Shown here piece by piece: positions 55,825 to 64,000 of a stretch of 64,000 nucleotides of DNA (its first letter is position 1; every line of letters starts with the position of its first letter). The notes below the pieces were generated by a model. That model saw only the letters and a program-made list of their open reading frames with translations. It did not search any database and was not told the origin of the DNA. The stretch is from Flavobacteriaceae bacterium (GTDB lineage Bacteria > Bacteroidota > Bacteroidia > Flavobacteriales > Flavobacteriaceae), in NCBI GenBank assembly GCA_002862645.1, contig PKDQ01000024.1, positions 1 to 64,000 of the forward strand, read 5' to 3'. The translations under genes were made by a program, and so were the position numbers.

Positions 55825-55851
55825 CCTGAGTTTTACAAAAATTATATGTGA

Positions 55852-56091
55852 ATGAAAAAACTGTTGTTTTTATTGGTGCTCTTGCTTTTATTCTCTTGTA
55901 AATCGGACGATAAATGTGGAGAAATTTTAGACAAGATCAGTACGTCTGAGCAGTATATTTTTGTGATCTGCTTCGATGGATGTGATCGAATTACTTCCAA
56001 TGATTTCCAAGGAAGTATGCGAAGTGATGTTGAAGTAGATGCAGCAACTTTTGAGGAATTTAACGAGGGTGAAAACTATTGTGTAGAGTAA
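55852..56091 (+). CDS. Small putative lipoprotein
   Basis: 79 aa; MKKLLFLLVLLLLFSCKSDDKCGE lipobox. Confidence 0.6.
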   Translation: MKKLLFLLVLLLLFSCKSDDKCGEILDKISTSEQYIFVICFDGCDRITSNDFQGSMRSDVEVDAATFEEFNEGENYCVE

Positions 56092-56178
56092 CGCACATTT
56101 TTTTTTATAGTTTAACACAAGAAAGCGTCTCAATCCTCGTTTTTATATTAATTTTAGACTCTTAAATATCTTTATAAA

Positions 56179-57042
56179 ATGAAAAGAACACGCATCTTAT
56201 TAATTGTAATCCCTATACTTCTGGCCTCTTGTGTGTCTCAGAAGAAATACACTGCTTTAGAATCTGACAACAAAGAAACCAAAGATCTGCTGAACTCCGC
56301 TACTGTTCGTCTTAATTCTTGTATAGACGAGAAGGCAAAAAGTGATGCAGATGTTTCTGCGCTTCGTGACCAAATTACTTTCCTAAAAGCTAACAATCAA
56401 GAGCTTATTAATAATATGGGGAACTTAACAACGCTGTCTCAAAAAGGTGCTGAAAACCTTGAGCGTTCACTTGAGTCTCTAAAAGAAAAAGACATGCGTA
56501 TTACTCGCATGCAAGATGCCGTCACGCGTAGGGACTCCGTTACCTTGGCATTGGTAACTAGCCTAAAGGGTGCTCTTGTAGACATTAACGACTCTGATAT
56601 TGAGGTTAATGTTGAAAAGGGTGTTGTGTTTATCTCCATCTCAGACAAGCTGCTATTTAGAAGCGGTAGCTACACTGTTACTGCACGTGCAAAAGAAGTC
56701 CTCGGAAAGGTTGCCCGGGTTATAAATGACAAAACAGACTTGGAGTTTATGGTTGAAGGACATACAGATAATGTACCTGTTAAAAAAGACAGCAATGTGC
56801 TTGTAGACAACTGGGATTTGAGTGTAAAACGCGCAACGGCTGTTGTACGAATACTACAAAACGATTTCTTGGTTGATCCTGTGCGTATGACTGCAGCAGG
56901 ACGGAGTTCTTATGTGCCACTCGAGGATAATGAAACCCTTGACGGTCGTGCCAAAAACCGTAGAACACGTATCGTTGTCTTACCAAAGCTTGATCAATTC
57001 TTCGATTTACTTGAAAAGGGTATGGAAGCTGCCTCCAAATAA
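56179..57042 (+). CDS. OmpA family lipoprotein
   Basis: 287 aa; lipobox LLASCVSQ, coiled-coil, OmpA-type C-terminus EFMVEGHTDNVPVKKD...NRRTRIVVLPK. Confidence 0.93.
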   Translation: MKRTRILLIVIPILLASCVSQKKYTALESDNKETKDLLNSATVRLNSCIDEKAKSDADVSALRDQITFLKANNQELINNMGNLTTLSQKGAENLERSLESLKEKDMRITRMQDAVTRRDSVTLALVTSLKGALVDINDSDIEVNVEKGVVFISISDKLLFRSGSYTVTARAKEVLGKVARVINDKTDLEFMVEGHTDNVPVKKDSNVLVDNWDLSVKRATAVVRILQNDFLVDPVRMTAAGRSSYVPLEDNETLDGRAKNRRTRIVVLPKLDQFFDLLEKGMEAASK

Positions 57043-57055
57043 GGCCTAAAACACT

Positions 57056-57088
57056 AAAAAAAAAGCCACTTTAGGGTGGCTTTTTTTT
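57056..57088. terminator. Bidirectional Rho-independent-type terminator between the ompA-like and uvrD genes
   Basis: AAAAAAAAAGCCAC-TTTAGG-GTGGCTTTTTTTT: A-tract, short GC stem, T-tract, in a 44-bp convergent gap. Confidence 0.85.
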
Positions 57089-59393
57089 ATGTAACTACCT
57101 TAAGTTTTGCGAAACGCAACAGCACATTCTTTTCCCCAGATTGATCAAAACGGATAAGGGCTTTTGCATCATTACCTACCCCATCGGTACTTAAAACGGT
57201 TCCAAATCCAAAGCGGCTGTGTGAAACCCGGATTCCCTGCTGGATTTCGGACAAGTCTAATGTGGGCCCACTACTAGCTGCCGCTTTAGATACAGATTTC
57301 ATACGTGCTTTAGGGGGTACTGCAGCTGTGGGTTTCTTTTTTAGAGGCGGTTTAAAGCGAACCTTGTTTGGATCTGGCGCATCAAAAACGGAGGTGTCCA
57401 TAAAAGGCTTAAACGAATAATCGTCTTGCAACACTTGATTGTCAATGTAAGCCTCGTCAATTTCTACCAAAAACCTACTGGGTTCTGCATCAATTATTTT
57501 TCCCCACCGATATCTAGACAACGTATAGGTTAACGTAACCCGTTTTTCAGCACGGGTAAGTGCCACATAGAATAACCTTCGTTCTTCCTCAAGTTCTGCT
57601 CTGGTGTTAACACTCATGGCAGAGGGGAATAAATCTTCCTCCAGACCAACGATATACACGTTAGGAAACTCCAAACCTTTGGCAAGATGAATGGTCATAA
57701 GCGAAACCGCTTGCTGATCCTTGACCTCGTTATCAAAGTCAGTAGCCAAGGCAACATCTTCTAGAAACTCAACCAAAGAGCCCGTAGCATCAACCAATTC
57801 ACGCTGTCCTTCAACAAAATCTTTGATACCATTCAACAATTCTTCAATGTTCTCAATACGGGTAACGGCTTCTGGGGTTCCTTCCTTTTTAAGCTCTGAA
57901 ACCAATCCCACCTTCTTGGTGACCACATCGGCCAATTCAAAAGCATCTAATGTGGTGAGTTGCGTTTTAATCGATTCTATAAGGGTGTAGAAGTCTTGCA
58001 ACTTGGTTCGTGTCCCCGCATTGATATTAAGGGGAAGTTCTTGTACCTTCTCCAACACCTGATATAGCGTACAATCGTGCGTCTTTGCTGCTACAATAAG
58101 TTTGTTGATGGTGGTTTGCCCAATGCCCCGCATGGGATAGTTTATTACGCGTTTTAAACTTTCTTCATCATTAGAATTGATTAGCAAGCGCAAATAGGCC
58201 AATACGTCTTTAATTTCCTTGCGTTGGTAGAAAGAAACACCTCCATACACACGATAAGGAATATTACGCTTTCGCAAGGCGTCTTCCATAGCACGAGACT
58301 GTGCATTCGTGCGATACAATATAGCATAATTCTCATAGCCCTGTTGGGTTTGCATCGCACGTTCAAAAATATCACCTGCAACATAACGACCCTCCTCTCC
58401 ATCTGTTAGACTGCGATGTAAAATGATTTTATGTCCCTCAGGATTATCTGTCCAAACGTTCTTTTCTAGCCTGTTTTGATTATGTGCAATTACGGCATTA
58501 GCCGCCTGAACTATGGTTTTGGAAGAACGATAGTTCTGTTCCAGCCGATACACGGCAGCATCGTCGTAGTCACGTTGAAAATTGAGAATATTCTGAATGT
58601 TTGCCCCGCGAAAGGCATAGATACTTTGGGCATCGTCGCCTACCACACAAACGTTTTGATAGCGATCTGCCAAAGCCCGTACAATCAAGTATTGAGAGTG
58701 GTTGGTATCTTGGTACTCATCAACTAAAATATAGCGAAAACGCTCTTGATATTTGGCAAGAACGTCTGGAAATCTATTTAACAACTCATTGGTTTTAAGA
58801 AGTAGATCGTCAAAATCCATGGCGCCAGCCTTAAAGCAACGGTCTACATATTCTTTGTAGATACTACCCATTTCCGGACGTTTGGATTCCCGATCTGCCT
58901 CCACTAGTTCTGGGTTGTTGTAGTAGGCACGCACAGTAATCAGGCTGTTCTTAAATGATGAGATGCGCGAACGAATTTGTTTCACCTTATACAGGTCTTT
59001 ATCGAGTTGTAACTCTTTGATGATGGAGCTCAACAAACGCTCGGAATCTTGGGTGTCGTAAATCGTAAAGCTTGAGGGATAGCCCAAACGGTCAGCTTCC
59101 GCACGCAGGATGCGAGCAAACACAGAATGAAAAGTACCCATCCAAAGATTTTTGGATTCGCTCTCACCAACAATTTGCGCAATCCGTGCCTTCATTTCGC
59201 GTGCCGCTTTGTTGGTAAAGGTCAATGCTAGAATGGAAAAGGAATCAACTCCTTGCTGCATCAAATAGGCAATACGGTATGTAAGCACACGTGTCTTACC
59301 AGAACCAGCGCCTGCAATAACCATAAGTGGTCCGTCTTTGTGGACAGTAGGTTTTTGCTGGGCTTCATTAAGCAGCTTGAAGTAATCTTCCAA
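57087..59393 (-). CDS. UvrD/PcrA-type ATP-dependent DNA helicase
   Basis: 768 aa; LMVIAGAGSGKTRVLTYRIAYLM, LTFTNKAAREMKARI, VDEYQDTNHSQYLIVRAL, LMTIHLAKGLEFPNVYIVGLEE, FYVALTRAEKRVTL. Confidence 0.95.
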   Translation of the reverse strand: MEDYFKLLNEAQQKPTVHKDGPLMVIAGAGSGKTRVLTYRIAYLMQQGVDSFSILALTFTNKAAREMKARIAQIVGESESKNLWMGTFHSVFARILRAEADRLGYPSSFTIYDTQDSERLLSSIIKELQLDKDLYKVKQIRSRISSFKNSLITVRAYYNNPELVEADRESKRPEMGSIYKEYVDRCFKAGAMDFDDLLLKTNELLNRFPDVLAKYQERFRYILVDEYQDTNHSQYLIVRALADRYQNVCVVGDDAQSIYAFRGANIQNILNFQRDYDDAAVYRLEQNYRSSKTIVQAANAVIAHNQNRLEKNVWTDNPEGHKIILHRSLTDGEEGRYVAGDIFERAMQTQQGYENYAILYRTNAQSRAMEDALRKRNIPYRVYGGVSFYQRKEIKDVLAYLRLLINSNDEESLKRVINYPMRGIGQTTINKLIVAAKTHDCTLYQVLEKVQELPLNINAGTRTKLQDFYTLIESIKTQLTTLDAFELADVVTKKVGLVSELKKEGTPEAVTRIENIEELLNGIKDFVEGQRELVDATGSLVEFLEDVALATDFDNEVKDQQAVSLMTIHLAKGLEFPNVYIVGLEEDLFPSAMSVNTRAELEEERRLFYVALTRAEKRVTLTYTLSRYRWGKIIDAEPSRFLVEIDEAYIDNQVLQDDYSFKPFMDTSVFDAPDPNKVRFKPPLKKKPTAAVPPKARMKSVSKAAASSGPTLDLSEIQQGIRVSHSRFGFGTVLSTDGVGNDAKALIRFDQSGEKNVLLRFAKLKVVT

Positions 59394-59487
59394 CGTATTT
59401 AATTTAAAGTGAAAATAGCCAAACCCATACGGTTGATAAAGAAGCCTAAGGAATAGTTATTAACAGGAAACTGCTATCTTCGTTTTT

Positions 59488-61587
59488 ATGTCGGGATTGT
59501 TACAAAAACCTATCGAATATCTTAAAGGCGTTGGTCCAAACAGAGCTCAATTACTCAAAAAAGAATTGGGCCTTTACACCTTACAAGATATTCTTTACTT
59601 TTTTCCACATCGCTATATTGACAAAAGCACATATTATACGCCGGCAGAACTCCCCCAAACCACAGCAGATGTTCAAGTATTGGGGAGCATCACCCATATT
59701 GAAACCGTTAAGCAAAAACGAGGCAGTCGCTTGGTCGCTACTTTTACGGATGGTCAGCACAGTATGGAACTAGTTTGGTTTCGGGGTCAACAATGGATCC
59801 AAAAATCACTACAACTCAATACACCCTATATGGTATTTGGACGCCTCAATTGGTATGGAAAAAAGTGTTCCATTCCGCATCCAGAACTAGAGCTTATAGC
59901 AGATCACGAACAACGCAAAGGAAATTTTCAGCCGGTTTATCCATCAACAGAAAACCTGACTAAAAGTGGCATTACTCAGCGCATTGTGCGACAAATAGTA
60001 GAAAATCTATTCGACGAGATGCAAAATAATTTACAAGAAGTGTTGTCCGATGAGCTACGAAACACCTATCAGTTGATAGAGAAAAATGAAGCCCTAAAAA
60101 CCATTCACTTTCCGCAATCACAGGAAGCATTAGCACGTGCACAATATCGAATGAAATTTGAAGAATTGTTTTTTATACAGCTTCAATTAGGCCTAAAAAA
60201 ACAGCATCGTAAAGAGCGCATAAAAGGCATACCCTTTCCTAAAATCGGAACCTATTTCAATCGTTTTTTTCATGAGCACCTACCCTTTCCCTTAACCGAA
60301 GCACAAAAACGAGTCGTGCGGGAAATTAGAGCTGACTTAAACAGTCAGGCACAAATGAACAGGTTGCTACAGGGTGATGTTGGTTCGGGTAAAACCATCG
60401 TAGCCGTACTCTGTATGTTAATGGCCTTGGACAATAATTTTCAAGCCACTCTAGTAGCGCCCACCGAAATTTTAGCACTACAGCACTACAACGGCATAAA
60501 GGCGCTATTGGCGCCTCTTGGTGTCGAAATGGGTTTACTCACCGGGTCTGTAACCAAGAAAGCGCGTGAACCACTTTTTGAAAAATTGGCAAATGGTCAA
60601 TTGCAAATACTTATTGGTACCCATGCTGTACTTGAAGAAACTGTACATTTTAAACAACTCGGACTGGCTATAGTTGATGAACAGCATCGTTTCGGGGTGG
60701 CACAGCGTGCTAAACTTTGGCGAAAAAACAGCACTCCTCCAAACATATTAGTCATGACAGCCACGCCCATACCCAGAACCTTGGCTATGACCGCTTATGG
60801 CGATTTAGATCTATCGGTAATTGATGAATTGCCACCAGGTAGAAAGCCCATTACCACAACGCATCGATTTGACAGCAAACGCTTGGCTGTATTTCAATTT
60901 ATGCGAGAGGAAATTGCCAAGGGCCGACAAGTGTATGTTGTTTATCCGCTTATTCAAGAATCTAAAGTTTTGGACTACAAAGATTTGATGGACGGTTATG
61001 AAAGTATTGAGCGCGAGTTTCCGCTTCCAGACTTTCAAGTAAGCATCGTTCACGGCAGGATGAATGCCCAAGACAAAGCATATGAAATGGAGCGTTTTAT
61101 TTCTAAAAAAACACAAATCATGGTGGCCACTACGGTTATTGAGGTCGGAGTTGATGTGCCCAATGCTAGCATTATGATTATTGAAAGTGCCGAGCGCTTT
61201 GGCTTATCGCAACTTCACCAACTCAGAGGGCGTGTTGGACGTGGAGCAAGTAAGAGTTACTGTATTTTGATGACAGGATCTAAACTAAGTCAGGATGCGC
61301 AAACACGCATACAAACCATGGTTAGAACACAAGACGGCTTCGAATTAGCAGAAGTAGATTTGTCGCTTCGCGGACCCGGAGATGTCATGGGCACTCAGCA
61401 AAGTGGGGTTTTACCGTTTCTGATTGCTAATCTGAAAAAAGATGTAAACATTCTAAAAACAGTACGTCATGCTGTAGATGATTTACTCCAAAATGATCCA
61501 AATTTATCTCTTTCAATAAACGAAAACATCCGCTTGGCACTCTCGCTAACCCAACAAGGAAAAAGTATTTGGAAGTACATTGGGTAA
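59488..61587 (+). CDS. recG: ATP-dependent DNA helicase RecG
   Basis: 699 aa; LLQGDVGSGKTIVAVLCMLMAL, IVDEQHRFGVAQRAKL, MTATPIPRTLAMTAYGDLDLSVIDELPPGRKPI, LRGRVGRG. Confidence 0.97.
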   Translation: MSGLLQKPIEYLKGVGPNRAQLLKKELGLYTLQDILYFFPHRYIDKSTYYTPAELPQTTADVQVLGSITHIETVKQKRGSRLVATFTDGQHSMELVWFRGQQWIQKSLQLNTPYMVFGRLNWYGKKCSIPHPELELIADHEQRKGNFQPVYPSTENLTKSGITQRIVRQIVENLFDEMQNNLQEVLSDELRNTYQLIEKNEALKTIHFPQSQEALARAQYRMKFEELFFIQLQLGLKKQHRKERIKGIPFPKIGTYFNRFFHEHLPFPLTEAQKRVVREIRADLNSQAQMNRLLQGDVGSGKTIVAVLCMLMALDNNFQATLVAPTEILALQHYNGIKALLAPLGVEMGLLTGSVTKKAREPLFEKLANGQLQILIGTHAVLEETVHFKQLGLAIVDEQHRFGVAQRAKLWRKNSTPPNILVMTATPIPRTLAMTAYGDLDLSVIDELPPGRKPITTTHRFDSKRLAVFQFMREEIAKGRQVYVVYPLIQESKVLDYKDLMDGYESIEREFPLPDFQVSIVHGRMNAQDKAYEMERFISKKTQIMVATTVIEVGVDVPNASIMIIESAERFGLSQLHQLRGRVGRGASKSYCILMTGSKLSQDAQTRIQTMVRTQDGFELAEVDLSLRGPGDVMGTQQSGVLPFLIANLKKDVNILKTVRHAVDDLLQNDPNLSLSINENIRLALSLTQQGKSIWKYIG

Positions 61588-61614
61588 ATACTACCCAAAA
61601 AACCATCTTAATTG

Positions 61615-61622
61615 TATCTTTG
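61615..61622 (+). promoter_or_regulatory. Putative -7 box (TATCTTTG) for pheT
   Basis: Exact TAnnTTTG, 17 bp before the pheT ATG at 61640. Confidence 0.45.
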
Positions 61623-61639
61623 TTGTTCAAATAATACGC

Positions 61640-64000
61640 ATGCAGATTTCTTTTAACTGGTTACGAGATTTCATAAAAACCGATTTAAGTGCTTCAGAAG
61701 TAGGTGAAATACTGACCGATCTGGGTTTAGAAGTTGAGGGAATTAATCAATACCAATCCATTCCAGGTGGGCTAGAAGGCGTTGTCATTGGTAAAATAGT
61801 GACTTGCGAAAATCACCCTAATGCCGATAAACTCAAGATCACACAAGTTGATATAGGTGAGGTGGAACATGTGCAAATTGTATGCGGAGCACCCAATGTA
61901 GCTGCTGGTCAAACGGTTCCAGTAGCCACGATCGGCACAACACTTTATGCCGAAAATGGAGAGTCTTTCACCATTAAAAAAAGTAAGATCCGAGGAAAAT
62001 TAAGCCAAGGAATGATTTGTGCCGAAGACGAATTAGGTCTGGGGCAAAGCCACGAAGGCATCATGGTACTCGAAAATCATCACAAGGCTGGCAAAGCCTG
62101 TAAAGAAGTTTTTGAAATCGTTACCGATGAGATATTTGAAATTGGGCTTACCCCAAACCGATCTGATGCGATGAGCCATTTTGGTGTAGCTAGAGATTTA
62201 CGCGCAGCACTAGCCCAAAAGGAAGATACCACTACACTTATTACGCCTTCCATAAGTTCGTTTCATACCAACAACTACAAAGGGGCAATCAAAATAGATA
62301 TTTGCGATACTGATGCCGCACCGCGTTATTGTGGTTTACGCATAACGGGGCTTGAGGTAAAGCCTTCACCCGAACACATACAACATCGTCTCAAGGCAAT
62401 AGGACTTAAACCCATCAACAATATCGTCGATGCCACAAATTATGTCTTACATGAAATGGGGCAGCCATTACACGCTTTTGATGGGGCTAAAATAAACAGT
62501 GGTGTGGTACGTGTTCAAAAACTAAAAGAAGGAACTCCCTTTATTACTTTAGACGGCGTTGAACGTAAACTAAGTAGCGAAGACTTGGTTATATGCAATG
62601 GCGATACACCTATGTGTTTGGCAGGTGTCTTTGGAGGCTTAAACTCTGGAGTAACAGCGCAGACAACAGAAATATTTTTAGAAAGTGCTTATTTTAATCC
62701 TGTCAGTATTCGAAAAACAGCCAAACGCCACGGACTAAGCACAGATGCTTCGTTTCGTTATGAACGCGGAATTGATATCGAATTGGTCGAATATTGCTTA
62801 AAAAGAGCCGCCATACTTATTCAAGAAGTTGCCGGCGGAGTGGTGAGCTCTGAAATTATAAATGAATACCCAAATAAGCATAAACCACATCAAATTTTAT
62901 TGAAATATGACTACATTAATACATTGATAGGTCACGAAATTCCGAGAGAAAAAATTAAAAAAATCATTCAGGATTTAGATATTAAAATTGCGCATGTAAC
63001 TGAAACTTCGGTTGGTTTAGAAGTGCCTACTTACCGTGCAGATGTTCGTAGACCTGCCGATATCGTCGAAGAGGTTTTAAGGGTGTATGGCTACAATAAT
63101 ATTCCAACAGGAAACAAACTTAACAGCTCTATTCCTGACCTAACCAAAAACAATACCAATCAGATAGAAACACGCATTTCCCAACAACTTGTTGCTCAAG
63201 GGTTTTATGAGATTTACAACAACTCACTGACCTCTCCCAAACATGGTAGCGACACCACTAATATGGTAGAAATACTCAACCCATTGAGTAGTGAGCTATC
63301 GGTAATGCGGACCAACCTTATCTATGGCATGTTAGAAGTCCTACAATTTAATATTAACCGACAACAACAAGACTTGCGCTTTTTTGAATTTGGAAATCAA
63401 TATCACAAAACGGCAGAAGGAACCAAACAAAAAGCTACACTTGACATGGTGGTTACCGGTAACCAATTGCAGAATAACTGGGTAGTTTCAGCGCATAAAT
63501 CCGATTTCTTTTTTCTAAAGGGAATCGTAAATAGCTTATTAAATCGTTTGGGGATTAACGCAAAAGAAACACCAGGAGACAATCCTAGTTTTAAAGAGAG
63601 TATAACATTGAGTGTGGGTAAAACTATATTGGGTACTTATGGCTGGATTGATTTAAAAAACTTTAAGGACATTGCTATTGACCAAGACGTATTTGCTTGC
63701 ACCCTATCGATAGATGCACTCGTACAGTTTATAACGCAGAAGGTTGAAGTAGCTAGACTCTCTAAATTTCCATCGGTTCATCGAGATCTTGCGCTATTGG
63801 TAGACAAAAGCACGTCTTTTAAAGAGTTATATCAAATTGCACAGAAAACTGAACGGCATTTACTTGAAGACATTGGCCTATTTGATGTGTTTACAGGCAA
63901 AGGAGTTCCTGAGGGAAAAAAATCCTATGCGCTTAATTTTACCTTGCGTGATAAGGAAAAAACACTTACCGACAAGCTGATTGATAAGACCATGCAAAAA
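61640..64000 (+). CDS. pheT: Phenylalanine--tRNA ligase subunit beta, partial (runs off window end)
   Basis: Reads MQISFNWLRDFIKTDLSASEVGEILTDLGLEVEGINQYQSIPGGLEGVVIGKIVTCENHPNADKLKITQVDIG...; not in the ORF track because the stop lies outside the window. Confidence 0.96.
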   Translation, partial: MQISFNWLRDFIKTDLSASEVGEILTDLGLEVEGINQYQSIPGGLEGVVIGKIVTCENHPNADKLKITQVDIGEVEHVQIVCGAPNVAAGQTVPVATIGTTLYAENGESFTIKKSKIRGKLSQGMICAEDELGLGQSHEGIMVLENHHKAGKACKEVFEIVTDEIFEIGLTPNRSDAMSHFGVARDLRAALAQKEDTTTLITPSISSFHTNNYKGAIKIDICDTDAAPRYCGLRITGLEVKPSPEHIQHRLKAIGLKPINNIVDATNYVLHEMGQPLHAFDGAKINSGVVRVQKLKEGTPFITLDGVERKLSSEDLVICNGDTPMCLAGVFGGLNSGVTAQTTEIFLESAYFNPVSIRKTAKRHGLSTDASFRYERGIDIELVEYCLKRAAILIQEVAGGVVSSEIINEYPNKHKPHQILLKYDYINTLIGHEIPREKIKKIIQDLDIKIAHVTETSVGLEVPTYRADVRRPADIVEEVLRVYGYNNIPTGNKLNSSIPDLTKNNTNQIETRISQQLVAQGFYEIYNNSLTSPKHGSDTTNMVEILNPLSSELSVMRTNLIYGMLEVLQFNINRQQQDLRFFEFGNQYHKTAEGTKQKATLDMVVTGNQLQNNWVVSAHKSDFFFLKGIVNSLLNRLGINAKETPGDNPSFKESITLSVGKTILGTYGWIDLKNFKDIAIDQDVFACTLSIDALVQFITQKVEVARLSKFPSVHRDLALLVDKSTSFKELYQIAQKTERHLLEDIGLFDVFTGKGVPEGKKSYALNFTLRDKEKTLTDKLIDKTMQK

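Noticed and set aside
1-64000. CRISPR arrays, tRNA/rRNA genes, insertion sequences, prophage genes, toxin-antitoxin or known anti-phage defence systems
   Set aside because: Looked for repeat-spacer structure, transposase/integrase motifs and defence-family motifs by eye in the sequence and ORF list; none were convincing. A formal scan (CRISPR finder, tRNAscan, ISfinder, defence HMMs) was not possible here.

Overview
The window is a gene-dense chromosomal segment from a Bacteroidota/Flavobacteriia-type genome. Support for this placement: LpxC-FabZ fusion, PorX-type response regulator/PglZ protein, TonB-dependent receptors, TAnnTTTG promoter boxes. Most of it is conserved core: sucD(partial)-efp-lpxA-lpxC/fabZ-lpxD-HD hydrolase, porX-like, tsaE, PRODH, aroB, ppc, Lrp/AsnC, M14 peptidase, terC, parC/parE, ychF, ferredoxin, LuxC-like acyl-CoA reductase-serC-serA, folE, msrA, lolD-like, dihydroorotase-like, bcp, nth, ECF sigma, uvrA, a flippase/glycosyltransferase/YfhO cluster, mnmE, OmpA-like, uvrD/pcrA, recG and pheT(partial). 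I see no CRISPR array, rRNA, tRNA, transposase, integrase or recognisable defence system. The best candidates for a second look are: (1) an AT-rich putative metal-uptake locus at 27.4-30.9 kb with a His-rich lipoprotein, a His/Cys-rich short protein and a TonB receptor; (2) clustered TGTAAAC motifs plus a palindrome touching the start codon of an XRE-type regulator at 14.36-14.61 kb; (3) an ORF of 56 aa, absent from the supplied track, just downstream of an ECF sigma factor (39068-39238, minus); (4) convergent gene ends that systematically abut or overlap, with almost no terminators; (5) the mnmE 3' end followed by an unusually gene-poor stretch. I did not find a clearly new, self-contained system. 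The findings are leads for follow-up.
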